A DNA stretch of 60,000 bases from Acanthaster planci (GCF_001949145.1 NW_019091570.1:369777-429776), one strand, 5' to 3'; shown: positions 21,318-33,966, counted from the stretch's first letter. The notes: generated from the sequence alone by a model not told the origin. Numbers and translations: made by a program.

Positions 21318-24300
21318 TATCTCCTGAATCATATGTCCAATTGGGTGCAAACCTGGCAGATATCTTGAAAGGGAAGTGATTTAGACGAATATTGACCTCA
21401 TCTGATGATGTCACCAGGTGACGTCATATGAGCTTAAAAATTCACATGCATATGTACAAAATGTAAATGCACTCTTTAAAGCATGTTGTTTCTTGAAGTA
21501 CATGCCTGATTAGGTTGAAATCTTGGATCCAAATGGTCATGATTAAAGAATTATGCCCTCAGGTTTGTGCAGTAGATTTGTTGTTCCAACAAAAGGAATG
21601 CGGAAAAGCCCTCTGTTCTGTTGGCAAACAGACAGACAACCTCAAGTTTCTTCTTCATCTTCTTTTGCAAATCCCAAATCCCTTTATTTTGTACACATTT
21701 CTTATACCACCGACTTTAGTCCCTTAGCAACTTCGGGTTTTCATCAAACTTACAGCAATGAAGGACCCTTGTGTGAAGATGTGTTAGAACAATGTCATGA
21801 TGACGTCATCAAGTTATTTATTACTGATTTTCAAATATTTATTTCAGCCCATCGACTTTGTACACATTTTCATGACACTATTTTGGTCATTTGGAGAACT
21901 TCAATTGTAACCCGTTACAGCCAACAAAGACCCTGATACAGAAATAAGTCCAAATTTATGATGTCATGATGATGCCATCATGTGATTTTTTTTTTTAATA
22001 TTTAATTTTCCCCCATAGGTTTTGTACACATTTTATAACAGCCAGACATTGGGACTCTGGTCACTCTAATTGATTTCATATAGGTGTACACTCATAGTCC
22101 ACCATGTGAGGGTTCCACAACAAAATCATCATAATGACATCATCAGGGGTCACGTGACGTGAGATTACAGCTGCAGTATTTCTCCATAGGTTTTGTACAC
22201 GTTTTTTACTACACACTATTAATTTTGATGAGTGAGTACTCCTGAACTCGGGCTGAAGATTACGAGAAGAAAAGAGAAATCGTATGTTTTACGCTCTGTT
22301 ATTTGAAATATGCCTAAGAGTCAGAATATCAAGTAGTATTTATTTTTCAGTTTAAATGCAAATCAGGTACCTTGAATTTAAATGTGCAGTTTTCTGCACT
22401 GGGATTTTTAACCCATTGACTTTGCATGTTTTCAAGCCATCATTTGGTAACTTGGTGATCTTCAATTGTCATCAAAGTTACAGCCAACAAAAACCCTGAT
22501 ACCAAAAACATGCCAATTTGATGACGTCGTGATGACGTCACCTTCTGATTTTTTAATTGATTAATATTTTATATTCCCTACAGGTTTTGAATATGTTTTT
22601 TTGTTTCACAGCCAGTCTTCGGCAATTTTCTCGATCTATGTATTAGGTGTGTACTCTTTTAAGTCCCATGACTTAAAGGTGCAAACTTCAAAGCCTTATA
22701 TCTCCTGAAGAACATGTCCGATTTGGTTGAAACCTTGCGGGTATTAATTAAGGGAAGCACCATAGACAAAAATTGAGCTTATATGATAATGACATCATCA
22801 GGTGACCAGTCACGTGACATTAAAGGTGCACTCTTCAAAGCACTTTATCTCATGAAGTACTTGTCCAACTGAATTCAAACCTTGCATATATCTTGAAAGG
22901 GCTTTACACGAAGATTGACCTGATGTGATGATGACTTCACCATGTGACATATCAGGTGACATTAAAGGTGCACTCTTTAAAGCACTAAAGATCGTGAAGT
23001 ACATGTCCAACTGAATTCAAACCTTGCAGATATCTTGAAAGGGGAGTGCCTTCAATGAGCGTTCACCTGATGTCTTGATGACATTATCATGACATTAAAG
23101 CTGCACTCTTCAAAGTACTGTATCTCGTCAAGTTCATGTCTGACTGAATTCAAACCCTGCAGATATCTTGAAAGGGAAGCCATTACATGAACACTGACTT
23201 CATTGATGATGATGTCATCATGTGACAAGTCAGGTGACCTTAAGGTGCACTCTTTAAAGCACTGTATCTCGTGAAGCACGTGTCTGATTGGGTTCAAACC
23301 TTGCAGACATATTGAACGGGGAGGGCTTTAGACAAACATTGACCTCAAGTGAAGATGACATCATCACTAAAGAAATAACGTGACATTAAAAGTACATGTA
23401 CAATGTTTAGAACCCTATATCTTGTGATGTACATGTCCCATTGGGTTGAAATTGGGTAGCGAGAAATGCTCAGACGATGTCAAGTGATATTAAAGGTGCA
23501 CACTTCCATATCCATATCCTCCATATCTTCTAATGTCCGACAGGGTTTCTGCATTTCGTCATGACATCACTTAAGAAAATACTGGTAATATTTTGTGTAA
23601 ATATTTGTAGCTTTGACAGAGGTACATCTTTGAGCAAAAAGTGAGAAATGGGAATGTCAGTATCTCAAATGGACGATTTTTTTTCTAATATAAAAGAAAA
23701 TACGAAAAAGTCTGTAAGACAGACAAAATTGAGGAAAAGACATTACTTCTTTTTTTTCTTCTGACCCAAATCCCATGTTTTGTACGTTTTGTATAAATGG
23801 TACACATGTATATGGAATATGGTGTCATGTCATACATGACCCATTGGTTCAAACTTTGCAGATATCTTGAAAGGGGAGGGCTCCAGACGAACATTGACCT
23901 CTTGTGATGACATCATGTGACAGGTCACGTGACATTAAATTTGCACTCTTCAAAGCACTGTATTTCTTGAAGTACTTGTCCAATTGGTTTGAAACTGAGT
24001 ACAGCTGGAAAGGGAGGGGGTTTTAGACCAGAAATGACCTGGTCTGGTGTTGATGTCATCAGGTGACGAGTCACATGACATAAAAGGTGCACTCTTTGAG
24101 GGACTCTATCTCCTTAATTGCATGTCCAATTGGGTCCAAACATTGCTGAGATCTTGAAAAGGAAGTGATTAAGAGGGATATTGACCTGATGTGATGATGA
24201 CGCCATCAGGTAGTACATGTACATGTAGGTCACCTGATATCAAAGATGTAATGTACAAAGCACTATATCTCCATAATTGTATGTCGTATTGTGTTCAAAC

Positions 24301-25030
24301 TTTGCTTACATCTTGAAAGGAAAGTGACTTACGCAAATATTGACCCCATAGAAATATGACATCATCCAGTGAGAAATCATGTGACATTAAATGTACATTC
24401 TTTAGACCCCTATATCTTGTGATGTATAGTGTACATGTCTGATTGGGTAGAAATTTGGTAGGTAGCGAGAAACGGAAGAGTTCAGACAAATGAAAGTGAT
24501 GTTAAAGGTGCAGACTTTATTGTCCATTTCTACTGTCCCAAAGTCTTTGCGCACTTTGTCATTATGACGTCACCAAAGAAAATACTAGAATTATTGGTTG
24601 TCAATATTTGTAGCTCTGGGGTTGATCTTTGAGCAAAAAGTGAGAAATGGAAATGTGCTAGAATCTCAAATGAACACATGCTTTTAGCTTCATAAAAAAA
24701 CTCTTTGCTCTGTCCTTAAGACAGACAAAACCTCTAGTTTCTTCCTCTGATGACCCAAATAACCTTCTGTTTTGTACACGTCCTTAACCACTTGCTGCCG
24801 GGAGACCCATTTTCGAGCACACAGGCTTGATACGCAGAGCCGGGGTGCCCAAAATGGTGCACTCTTCAAAGCACTACATCTCGTGAAGTACATGTCCAAT
24901 TGGGATTGAACCTTGCACATATCTTGAAAAGGGAGGGCGCTGATGAAAACGGACCTGATGTGATGATGACATCACGAAGGGGTAAATCATGTGACATTAA
25001 AGGTGCACTCTTCAAAGCACTCTTCCAGCA
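21318..25030. repeat. Degenerate satellite with CRE-like and E-box motifs, right block
   Basis: At least twelve recognisable units. Anchor word CCTTGCAGATATCTTGAAAG (with variants) recurs near 21355, 22735, 22885, 23022, 23157, 23300, 23858, 24144, 24302 and 24915, mostly 135-150 bp apart. Most units carry TGATGATGACRTCATCA followed by GTCACGTGACATTAAAGGTGCACTCTTCAAAGCAC. Type-B units with TTTGTACACRTTTT are concentrated at 21.6-22.6 kb. A conserved variant pair (23560-23660 and 24545-24650) shares GAGCAAAAAGTGAGAAATGG, which suggests a higher-order duplication of about 1 kb. Open frames inside are by-products of the repeat. Confidence 0.85.
24785..24835. mobile_element. piggyBac-like miniature element, inverted end fragment
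   Basis: TTAACCACTTGCTGCCGGGA and the following GAGCACACAGGCTT are the reverse complement of the right end of the elements at 7.7 and 43 kb. Only this end is present, inserted within the satellite. Confidence 0.65.
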
Positions 25031-28000
25031 AAATCTATGGTAGGTATCTCTTGTGCAGTCAAAATCTAAAATGGAAGTTAGCGTGTGCAGTGGGTGCTGC
25101 ACAATATGAGCTGGCGTAGAGTGAAATTACTACTGTACATGTATGAAATGAGGAATCACCAGAATGATGATGCAGGTTTGAGTCCATAAAATGAGTCAAA
25201 ATTTTATCATCCGTCGAGAACCACTCACATGATGGGCTCTTGACCATATAGGATTGGGTATTTGTAAATTTCAGGTACCGGTATGTATGAATGGCATATA
25301 AATGAACACTTCCATTGGGATTACAGTTCGTCTCACCACCACTGAATAAGGCCAAGTTTGTGAAGGGTTTGAGGTTTTGTTTTGCAGTCAATAGAAGTTG
25401 CTCATCACTACTCACAACTGCAGGTAAAATCTGATAAATTACCCAAAGAATCTGAGTGCCACTGTTTATAATTGTGATTTTAAGGATTAAGTCATTGTTT
25501 TTTCCATTCTGTAAACCCAAGAAATTTTGAACAATGCTAATCAATGCCTGTGCCAATTATAATGTACTCTTAAAACATTACTGTTCAGAATTCCTACATG
25601 ACTGCCTACATGAATGTATTTTACCTGATCAAAGATACATCTGAATACAACATAAAAGAGAAACGAAAGAAAGCTACAACTTTAACTTTTAATGTTTACT
25701 ACAAACTTTTAAAACAGTTCAATATTGAAATGTGATTAAACGGCCTGTTAACAGAGCAAACACTGCTTTTAGAAAATGCAACATGCAAACCTAGGAAATC
25801 ACACATTTTAGTTTCATATTCTCATTTCTTAAATATTACATAAGGCGCATAATCTGCAACATACATAAAGCCAAAGAGGAGCTAGTTGAATTAAAAACAA
25901 AATTTAAGAAATGATTTTAGGCAATACTGTATTAAATGTTACATGGGCTGAAATTTGAAGTACATATGTACATGCAAACTGAACTGTAGATACTACATGT
26001 ACTACTACACATGTACATGTAAATGGGTTGTTCTACATGGGTCCAGTGGGACAACACCCACAATAGTAAATTTTGAATTGTTTAGTAAACTGTGCACTTA
26101 AGTTTATTATTGTGAGATGATTAAAGATAGTCATTACTTTTAGGAAAAAAGTTATAAGCTTATCTTTTTCTTTTTTGGACAAACGGCATTTAGCTGTAAA
26201 CCTGTCATTTTGAGAAAAAAGTGGGGCAAAAATAACTAGATTTTAACTGTGCTTGGTTCTCATATGTATGGTGTACCATGTTTAAAGAATAATTTGTTCT
26301 CCATTTATAAATGAGTTACAGCAAATTTTGTAGTAACACCTCTTCAAACCGGCAGCAGTATAGTGTCAACCAGCAACTTTTCATGAACCAGTTTATGGCA
26401 TGAAAAACCAGAAAAAAATTCAGTTCAAACCATCATACTTTTAACCAAATACCTTATATTTGGAGACATCATATTCTGCAGTAATCGAAAAGGGAGAGTC
26501 TATTAAGAATCAAGCCATTTTACTTCATTAATGGTTGTGTATGGTGGTGCATGCCATTGTGTCTCTTGGATTTGTAACAGTGAAAGCTAGTCCTAGCAAA
26601 ACATTGTTCCTCAAATGTTTCACCCCTGCTACAGTATACACTACTCTGTTATATGTGTAACCTTTATGTGGTATAAAGCATAAATCAGCTCACTACAAGA
26701 GGCAGATAATAGTTCTCATTTTCTGGCCTGTGTCCCCACGTGGACCCCTTTATTTATACCATGACCTATATCTACATGAACATAAAATATATGGACATGT
26801 TTGTGCACACTGCATCCAAGCATCAAATAATGCCCAATGCCTATCCCCTTTCTAGAACAGATCAAATTTGTATTTTCCTCTTGGGTTTGAATAAATCTTG
26901 AAGTCACAAGGTATTACACATACCAGTAATCGTTGAATTATAGAGCTTTAATTAAATGTCACCAAAAAAGTTGAATTACAGAGTCGGTGGCTGTGCTTAC
27001 TACATACTGCACAATTATTGCTTCTCTCCATGCTGCAACTAATTTAATTTCCACCAAAAACATTGTTTTATGCAGTGTAGCAAGTTTTATAGCAACTGTG
27101 TCACAAAGACCACAGTGTCATACACAGTATTTACACAGTAAGCGAACCTTCCCATCTTAAAAGCATGACAAAAAGTGAGTAAAATGCACCCAGAACTGGA
27201 GTGTAACAAGAACAGTGCTTATGTTCAAGCAAACTTGAAATCCTCAATTCTGATTAGCTGCACCACTTCAACAAACAGTATGTGACATACTCTACTGCAT
27301 GGTCCATCACACCTCTCGTATGAAGGTAAGTATTGTTCTATACCCATGCATTATGCTATTTTATACTTACTCCAAATGTACAGCTGTAGAATTTAAAATA
27401 AATTCAAAAGTGACATGTTTGCATCCCATGCTGATTGTCACATGTTTAAATGAGGATATACATATGTACTCCCACCATGTGCATCAAGTTTATTGATGTG
27501 TCTGTGTCCCACAAACGCATTAGTGCAATACAGACACATCAGTGTAGTGCATCTGTGTCCCACCTACATGTACATGTACCTTGTAGTATGTGGGACAAAT
27601 ATGCACACCATTTAATAATTGTTGACCGCTGCGACATGGGATATGACATTTTGAAAACCTGAGGGATAGATAACACCCAAGGCGAAACATACCTCGCACA
27701 GTAACTAAGACTGGAAAAAGTGGTGACCCTTGGGCCTTTGGATAAGGAATCCAAACCTGTGTATTAACTTTAGGACAAAACCATCGTAAGGTCCAATCAC
27801 ATATAGAGAGCCATTTCAGTTCTTTAGAGAAATTTTTTATGCCCACCTGAATCAAACTTGCCCCTAAGGAGTGGGTCACCTTGAACCTTGCCCTTGCCAA
27901 CATCCAGTGAGTTGGCTGAAACTCCTGGAGGCATCACCTAACTTCTGCTGCCTCAAATGAAAGAAGTCAATTTATTCAGCCTTGGCCACAGAGCCATTTT

Positions 28001-28135
28001 TAAATTATGAGAGAACAAACTCTCCATTCCCGGAGTGGAAAAAGTTTGGCACCATCCTGATCAAAGATATTTTTGAAATTCACATTAAAATTTGCAGAAC
28101 GTAATGATGTACGACTTTTGAGAAGAGATGTATAG
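25031..28135. other. AT-rich stretch, no confident gene
   Basis: A 165-codon minus frame (25556-25059) contains internal AG and GT sites but matches no family I know. Near 27494-27536 a hairpin-forming word GATGTGTCTGT/ACAGACACATC is followed by a copy of CATCTGTGTCCCAC. TACATGTACATGTA motifs occur near 26005 and 27566. Confidence 0.5.
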
Positions 28136-28410
28136 TACAGCCCAAAAGTTTCTCCTGACACTTGCGAGCAATGAGTGTGTACGAGCGAGGGAATTTCTTA
28201 ACAAGTACGAGGGTCCTCGCAAAATAATGAGTGACAAATCTACTCCTCATGAGCGAGTTACGAGGCAAGGGATTGCCCTTGCGGGTAGTACACGTGTACT
28301 CGTCTCGAACTTCACTCATTTATTGCTTGCAAACTCGCGAGTGTTTACTGAGGGCCCTTGCGAGTTCAATGAGGCCCCTTGCGAGTTTTCAGAGAAACTT
28401 TTGAGCTGTA
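28136..28410. mobile_element. TA-flanked miniature element with long palindromic arms
   Basis: Left end CAGCCCAAAAGTTTCTC and inverted right end CAGCTCAAAAGTTTCTC, each next to TA (28136-28137 and 28409-28410). TGCGAG/CTCGCA words are repeated through both halves, so the 271-bp interior could fold back on itself. The TA target suggests a Tc1/mariner-type nonautonomous element. Confidence 0.8.
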
Positions 28411-29120
28411 CTGTAGCTGCAAAATGCAAGAACAAAATTTTTAGAAAACTCATAAGTGCATTTTTCTATCATTAAAAAGCATAAGCAAAATTTATATGTT
28501 GCACCTACTTTGTATGCACACATGTTGAAGTTCTTTACAGAGGTGAAAAAAAAGTTCATATAGAGGTTTTCAGTCACATGATTTTTGACGGTGAGCATTC
28601 AATTTACATAATGTGCACGGAAACGTGTGCACCTTTTTAGTCTTTCAACATTCTGGCGTACATGAAACTGGTAATAGAAATACAGAGATTCAAAAATACA
28701 TGCACCTCCATAAACATGGTATGCTTCCTGCAACGCCTTTAACTGTCAGGTTACATCAAGTGAAAAACCTCTATACAAGTACTGATTGGTTTTGATGATG
28801 CGACGCATCCAAGCTGCACAAAATATTGCGTTTTCCTATAGGTTTGTGTGTTCAGCAAGGAAGCACCCTGCAGGCCTCACTTTGCACATCAAATAAGCAT
28901 CTAATCTACCTACATGTTTATAAGTTATTACTCTCTACATTATCACCATATAGTGCTTACAAAAGTGACGCAAAGAACATTTCTTCAAAAATTGGCTATT
29001 TAAAAGATAAAAAGCAGATTTTTAATACCGAAAAACTGTTGTCAGAAGGTATAAGTACATGCATACCACTACACAAGTAACATCTAAATACTAAATCCAG
29101 GCATAAAGTGGAAGTATCAC
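28411..29120. other. SREK1 3' flank, likely 3'UTR
   Basis: Immediately downstream of the SREK1 stop on the minus strand. AT-rich and without conserved frames. Confidence 0.4.
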
Positions 29121-29520
29121 TTAGTCAGATTCCATGTCCATATCCATATCTTGGACATTGGTATCAACATCCAATGCTGTTCCTGTACGACTCCCCTCAC
29201 CCATCACTACCTGAATCTTCATGCCTCCTGAATCCTCCTCACCTCCACTTGATGATGTTGTTCCCTTTGCCTTGTCACTGTCATATCCTTTTTCTTCTTC
29301 ATCATAATCTCGTTTAACTTTGGTATCTTTTTTATCTCGGTCCTTATGCTCCCCACCACGATCTTTGTCTCGACTACGATCATGTCCTCTTTCCCGACTT
29401 CTGTCTCTTTTGCGCTCTCTTTCCCGATCCCGATCTTTGTCTTTCTTGTGTTTTCTACTGCTGCGACTGTCACGTTCCCTACTTCTTTCACGCTCTCTAC
29501 TCTTCTTATCTTTCTTGTGC
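29121..29520 (-). CDS. SREK1: SREK1-like splicing regulator, last coding exon
   Basis: Acceptor AG at 29522-29521, exon of 400 bases, stop TAA at 29123-29121. The first base completes a lysine codon with the AA ending the previous exon. The frame is rich in R/K/D/E/S (HKKDKKSRERERSRERDSRS, then KDRDRERERKRDRSRERG), with an acidic C-terminus ending MDMDMESD. Charged repeats followed by an acidic tail fit SREK1, which works in the nucleus as an SR-related splicing factor that influences splice-site choice. The longest open frame here is in a different phase and is spurious. The frame given is the only one consistent with upstream exon phases. Confidence 0.85.
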
Positions 29521-30039
29521 CTGGTGGTTGAAGCAAAACTCTACTGAGTGATTTTTAATCTTAAGTGACAAAGACAAGGAAGATGTGAATAAATTGTGTT
29601 GACTTAAAACACACAATAAAACATGAACTTAAATCGGGAAAAGAAAAAGGCAGATTTAGATCTGATTGAAAGTGTTCATAACATGTACAGAATTTGTAAC
29701 AAGCCAATTAACCCAACCTGCGTGGTGCCATTCAAAATTTGCAGAATCTTGTTGGGTTTTGTATAATTAAGTTTAAATGTACATGTACATGTAAATCACT
29801 GACCTAAAAACTTTGAAAATGTTCAAAAACTTTGATATTTTGCCCATGTTATTTATACAGCTAAACACTTCAAAAAAACTTTCGTCAAAATTCAGTCTTT
29901 TTTTCAAATTCTGCAGAATCAAAATCTTTCTCTTTTTTATATTAAATGCTGCATTTTTTTGGGCTTGAAAGAGTTTGGGAGGGGAGGCATAATCCATTTA
30001 ATAACTGCCCTCCCTAAAAGTAAAATGCAGTATTTTAAA
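29521..30039. other. SREK1 intron, nothing recognised
   Basis: AT-rich with one TGTACATGTACATGTA motif near 29777. Confidence 0.5.
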
Positions 30040-31760
30040 TGTAATTTTTAATCTCGCTGGAAGCCAATACATGTATTGGTCTATTGACGGAGTGATTAGA
30101 CAAAATGTGTAAGCACAAGCTTTCTGAACATGTTGAAGTTTGTGAATTTGACAAACAGGCAAGCCATAAAGAAGTCTGTTGCAATAATCTAAACGACTAG
30201 AAATAAATGCATGAATCAGAGTTTCAGTATACTAAGTAGACAACTCCTTTCTGATACTTCTAATATTGTGTAAAAACAGAAAGCACTACTGTAGAGTTTA
30301 GTGACCTGCCTATGCATAGACAAGTGATTATCAAACCATAAGCCTAAATTGCAAGCTAAAGTGACCGATGAGATTGTACAATCGCGAACTTGCATACGGT
30401 CAAAAGTGACCGTAGGCAGCTGTTTAGGCGTACCAATGATAAGAAATTCAATCTTGTTATTATTTAACCACAAACCATTGAGATATTCAATTGTGTAAGC
30501 CATAAACACAATTTTCCATGGCCACTACAGCTGATCCTTGATTCACATCTGGGCAAAATGAGATGTATAGCCGAGTATCATCAGCATAACAATGAACCTG
30601 AGGAAGGTGGGTTTTAACAATCTCGAACAATGGACTGGTGTACAGAATAAATAACAAGGGGCCAAGGCATTGGAAAAGATTCCTGTTCCCGTCACTTGTT
30701 GAGATCTACCAGATAAATATGAGCAGTACCATGAATTCCACATCTGGATTGCATGGTGTTAAGCAGAATGTTTAGTCTAATGTATCAAAGGCAGCACACA
30801 GATTGAGCAGAACTAACAGTCAAACATGCTGTCTATCCATAGCCATTAGCACATCATTTCTGACCCTCAGCACAGCTGCCTCAGAGCTGTGATGTTCACA
30901 ATATGCAGACTAAGCAATGGGATACAAAATCTGCTGATCCAAGTGGGCATGAAGTTGATTAGCAACAGCCTTTTCTGCTAATTTCAAAATAAATTCAAAT
31001 TGCTGACAGACTTATCATTCTCAATCACTGGATCAAGATGAGGCTTTTCAAAAACGGAAATACTATGGCAGATTTCCACAATTTAGGGAAGTAACCTGTG
31101 GATAAGGAGGTATTTATCATATAAGTAAAAACCAGCAATACAACATCCAACATTTCAACAAACAACTTCATAGGAATGAGACAAGGTCACAACATTTTGA
31201 ACCAGAACCTAGAATCAACTTACAATTATTCAGTAAGTGTAGTAACAGGAAAAGGTGGAGAAGTAGCAAGATCAGAACTACACGAGCACACCTCACTTCT
31301 TAATCTTGACTGAATATTGGTAATTTTATGGGCAAAAGAACCCTCCCATATCATTAGCGAGAACCAAGTTATCTGAATGAGGAGGCAAAACAATAGGCTT
31401 GTTGAGATTAAGAAGAGATCTGCTTGCCCTAAAAATTGTTGATCAAGACTGTTCTCATTAATATAACTAGTATAAACTCCCGACAAGCATAGTTCATCAA
31501 GACGATGTCTCCTACGTGATGATACTTGAATGAAGACCAATCCTGCTGAATAGGCAATGAAATGCACCCCAAAATCCCACTCAAAAAATGGTCTTCGTGG
31601 CACCCGCCTGAGAACTACACAAAAACTAGCTAACGTACAGTTTGAAGCAAGGGGAATCCAGTGGTAAATGTTGTCGTTCTGTCAGAATGGTACAAAAGGG
31701 TGAATTCTGACTCCAAAATCTGCCGTTTTCTGAGTGCATAGTTGCACATTTTATTACGTA
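30040..31760 (-). pseudogene. CR1/L2-like LINE reverse transcriptase, decayed
   Basis: Minus-strand blocks in CR1 order: FFCP/ANDMGGF-like and KISDI-like linker sequence near 31350-31300, LLNLCAAFDTLD (catalytic motif A region) near 30790, WYCSYLSGRSQQVTGTG near 30740, a broken YADDTQLYI motif near 30590, NNNKIEFLIIGTPKQLP near 30450, TLACNLGLWFDNHLSM near 30350, then RLDYCNRLLYGLP and WLPARL near 30190-30050. Several frame changes and stops. Such elements move by target-primed reverse transcription. This copy is inactive. It lies in a SREK1 intron, in the same orientation as the gene. Confidence 0.85.
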
Positions 31761-32521
31761 GAGCATTTTTCCAGTGTAAGTATGGTGCGGCAATGATCAA
31801 ATTCTGGTTTCCAAACTTGATGATCTGACTATTTCCCTTTGATTGTAGTACTGGTTGTCAGGGGTCTTCTCATCTTGGAACCAGACAACAGCTAATATAA
31901 AAAGGCCTGCATGAATTTGTGATATATCGGCCCAGCAAGATCAATCTCCGAAGTAAAAATGTGGCTCTTTTTAAGGCCTACATGCCAAGCACCTGGACAT
32001 TATTTTCAAGAAAAAATAATGAAAAAAATACCATGTTGCCGCAACAGTTTCAGAACCAACCTGTGACCAGAAACCTGAGACATTCTTTATTGTGATTGTG
32101 CCTACCGGCCGCCCTTTAGCCAGCCATGCAGCACATTTTGTCAGTTACAGTGTACATGTACATATAGAACTTTTTGCCCTTGAGAAAGTCCCTGCTGGGA
32201 TCGAAACATCAGGCCCTCCTGGTCATTTTGTTTGTATTTTAGGCTAACGCTTTTGGCAAACACTGTGTAGCAATTTGTAAATTATATTTTCTTCCAAAGT
32301 TGAACTTGATAAAACTTCATTAAGGGCAAAAATATATCCGTAACATAGACAGAATGTTTCAAGAAATCACAACCTTGCCAATTTATTTATTCACATGGTT
32401 ACAAATGTAGCATATAAAATTCTCAGAATTGTTGATGGTTATTTAGATAATCTATCTTGATCACAACTATTGCACGTGTGCCAACTAATCCCTTGTACAG
32501 GGCAAGGATGATCTAAAAGCT
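31761..32521. other. SREK1 intron with a hammerhead-like motif
   Basis: No gene. Positions 32179-32225 hold CTTGAGA, then a GTCCC/GGGAT stem, then GAAAC. This resembles the hammerhead-ribozyme core found in Penelope-like and related retroelements but has substitutions in the CTGATGA box. Confidence 0.4.
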
Positions 32522-32770
32522 TTAACCACTTGCTGTCGAGTGGTTTAAAAAATGTAGTGCACATACATGAAAACAGGACATTTTCCAGATTTTCAGTTTT
32601 CAAAATTTTTCAAAAATTTGTCATTTCAAAAATGGACGTTTACACCTACACGAATGACTGTCTGGTGGCTACTCTAATCTGACGGACAAAATTTATTGAT
32701 GCCCGAGTATTTCAGCCTTCAGCCTTGTAAAAAGAGCCCAGATTGTGCGGTGTTACATATCTTTCTTTCC
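32522..32770. mobile_element. piggyBac-like miniature element, copy 2, truncated
   Basis: Begins with TTAA and CCACTTGCTGTCGAG at 32522. It then follows the copy at 42973 (TTTTCAAAATTTTTCAAAAAT, CACGAATGACTGTCTGGTGG, GCCCGAGTATTTCAGCC, AAAAGAGCCCAGATTGTGCGG) until about 32770. The right half and right inverted repeat are missing. Confidence 0.75.
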
Positions 32771-33173
32771 CCTTCAAAGCAAGCTTGGTCATGTTACTAG
32801 TCAAGTGTCTGAAATTTTATTTGTTACTGAGCTCATAGCCTATTGGATTAAAAAACTTTCAATGAGTCTACCCTACTTTATCAAACGTTAACTTATGAGA
32901 CTATGTGATTTTATATTTATGTAGTTTTAACATGCTTACACAAGGTTACAAGTTTGAGGTAATTTCCTAGTGCCATGCTATTCTTTTGTAAGTTTATCGA
33001 AAAAGAATGCAGATGGGCACATGACAACAAACGACAACACAAGAAAACATTTAAAATACACTAAAAGCTTTTGTCTCTTATTAACCTTTAACTTTATTTT
33101 GCTTTTAATCCCTAATGAAGCCTATATTCATGATAGTTATTGGTCAGTTATTTTCTGTAACTTTGCTTAACAG

Positions 33174-33392
33174 ATGAGCCTTGCTTTAAGTAACAATAGC
33201 AGTGATGATGATAGCCAGACTGATGTACCAGAAGGTGACCCCACACTACTTGCTGAAGACGCAGCCTTAGACAAAGCAGCAGGGATGTCTGACCACATCA
33301 AAATGCCCGCAAAACCAATTCATTGCAGGTGTAAGCTGGATAATGGGAATCCCTGCATTCAGCAATTCACTGAAGAGGAGACTGATAGTATC
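33174..33392 (+). CDS. Lineage-specific uncharacterised protein, N-terminal exon
   Basis: Acceptor CAG just before an ATG at 33174. The frame MSLALSNNSSDDDSQTDVPE runs through a segment with CRCKLDNGNPCIQQFTEEE, and the exon ends ATCAG followed by GTAATG. A C-x-C ... C cluster suggests a small metal site. I recognise this layout, together with the two downstream blocks, as an uncharacterised family expanded in cnidarians and other marine invertebrates. Function unknown; it may derive from a transposon. It sits on the opposite strand inside a SREK1 intron. Confidence 0.5.
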
Positions 33393-33966
33393 AGGTAATG
33401 TTGACTACAATTCTTAACTATAATTTGGTGTATAAAATTGTGGGGTCAACAATAGAAAAAAAAGGGAAAAAAAAAACATTCAAGAAGAAAAATGAAGTTT
33501 ACTTTTGTGCTTAGTACAGTAGCTATGGTAGGCCTTGCTGAGCATGATTTGTTCCTTCAATTGTGTTGGGTCAATGACAGGAATGTAGCAAGCCTGCTGA
33601 AGTCCAGTCGGTGATGGTCAATTTTTACAGGCGAGGGTGGTACTACATGTACGTCACAGCTCTGGGTCACATACAAAGTGCAAGTGAACAAATTGTATTC
33701 ACCCATTTGTATTGAATAGAGTATATTAGTGAGTCAAGGTCTGGGTGTGTTTAACTTCCTAGATGTCCGTTCTATGATGTCATGCTTTGTTTACAAGTTC
33801 GCTTTCATATAGCAGGGACCAGCGATTGATGGGGAATGATAAAATCCAAGCGCCATAGAAAAGCGCACAGGTCTATTTAGAATGCCTCGTTGCATTATGA
33901 TTAACTATGAAAAGTATTTATTATTAGCCGACCTGTCAAAATAATAAGTATCGTTTTATATTTCAG

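Noticed and set aside
22810-23297. Minus-strand open frames with repeated peptides resembling SRYxQGLNSVxHxLxEIxxFEECTFN
   Set aside because: They are translations of successive satellite units; the same DNA is open only by chance and other units have stops.
25059-25556. 165-codon minus-strand open frame
   Set aside because: No recognised domain and several internal splice-like sites; may be chance or contain one short exon, so no function is assigned.
27520-27903. 127-codon minus-strand open frame
   Set aside because: No domain, low-complexity ends overlapping hairpin repeats; no support for a gene.
29219-29536. 105-codon minus-strand open frame over the last SREK1 exon
   Set aside because: It is out of phase with the upstream exons and crosses the acceptor site; the overlapping RS/acidic frame ending at 29121 fits.
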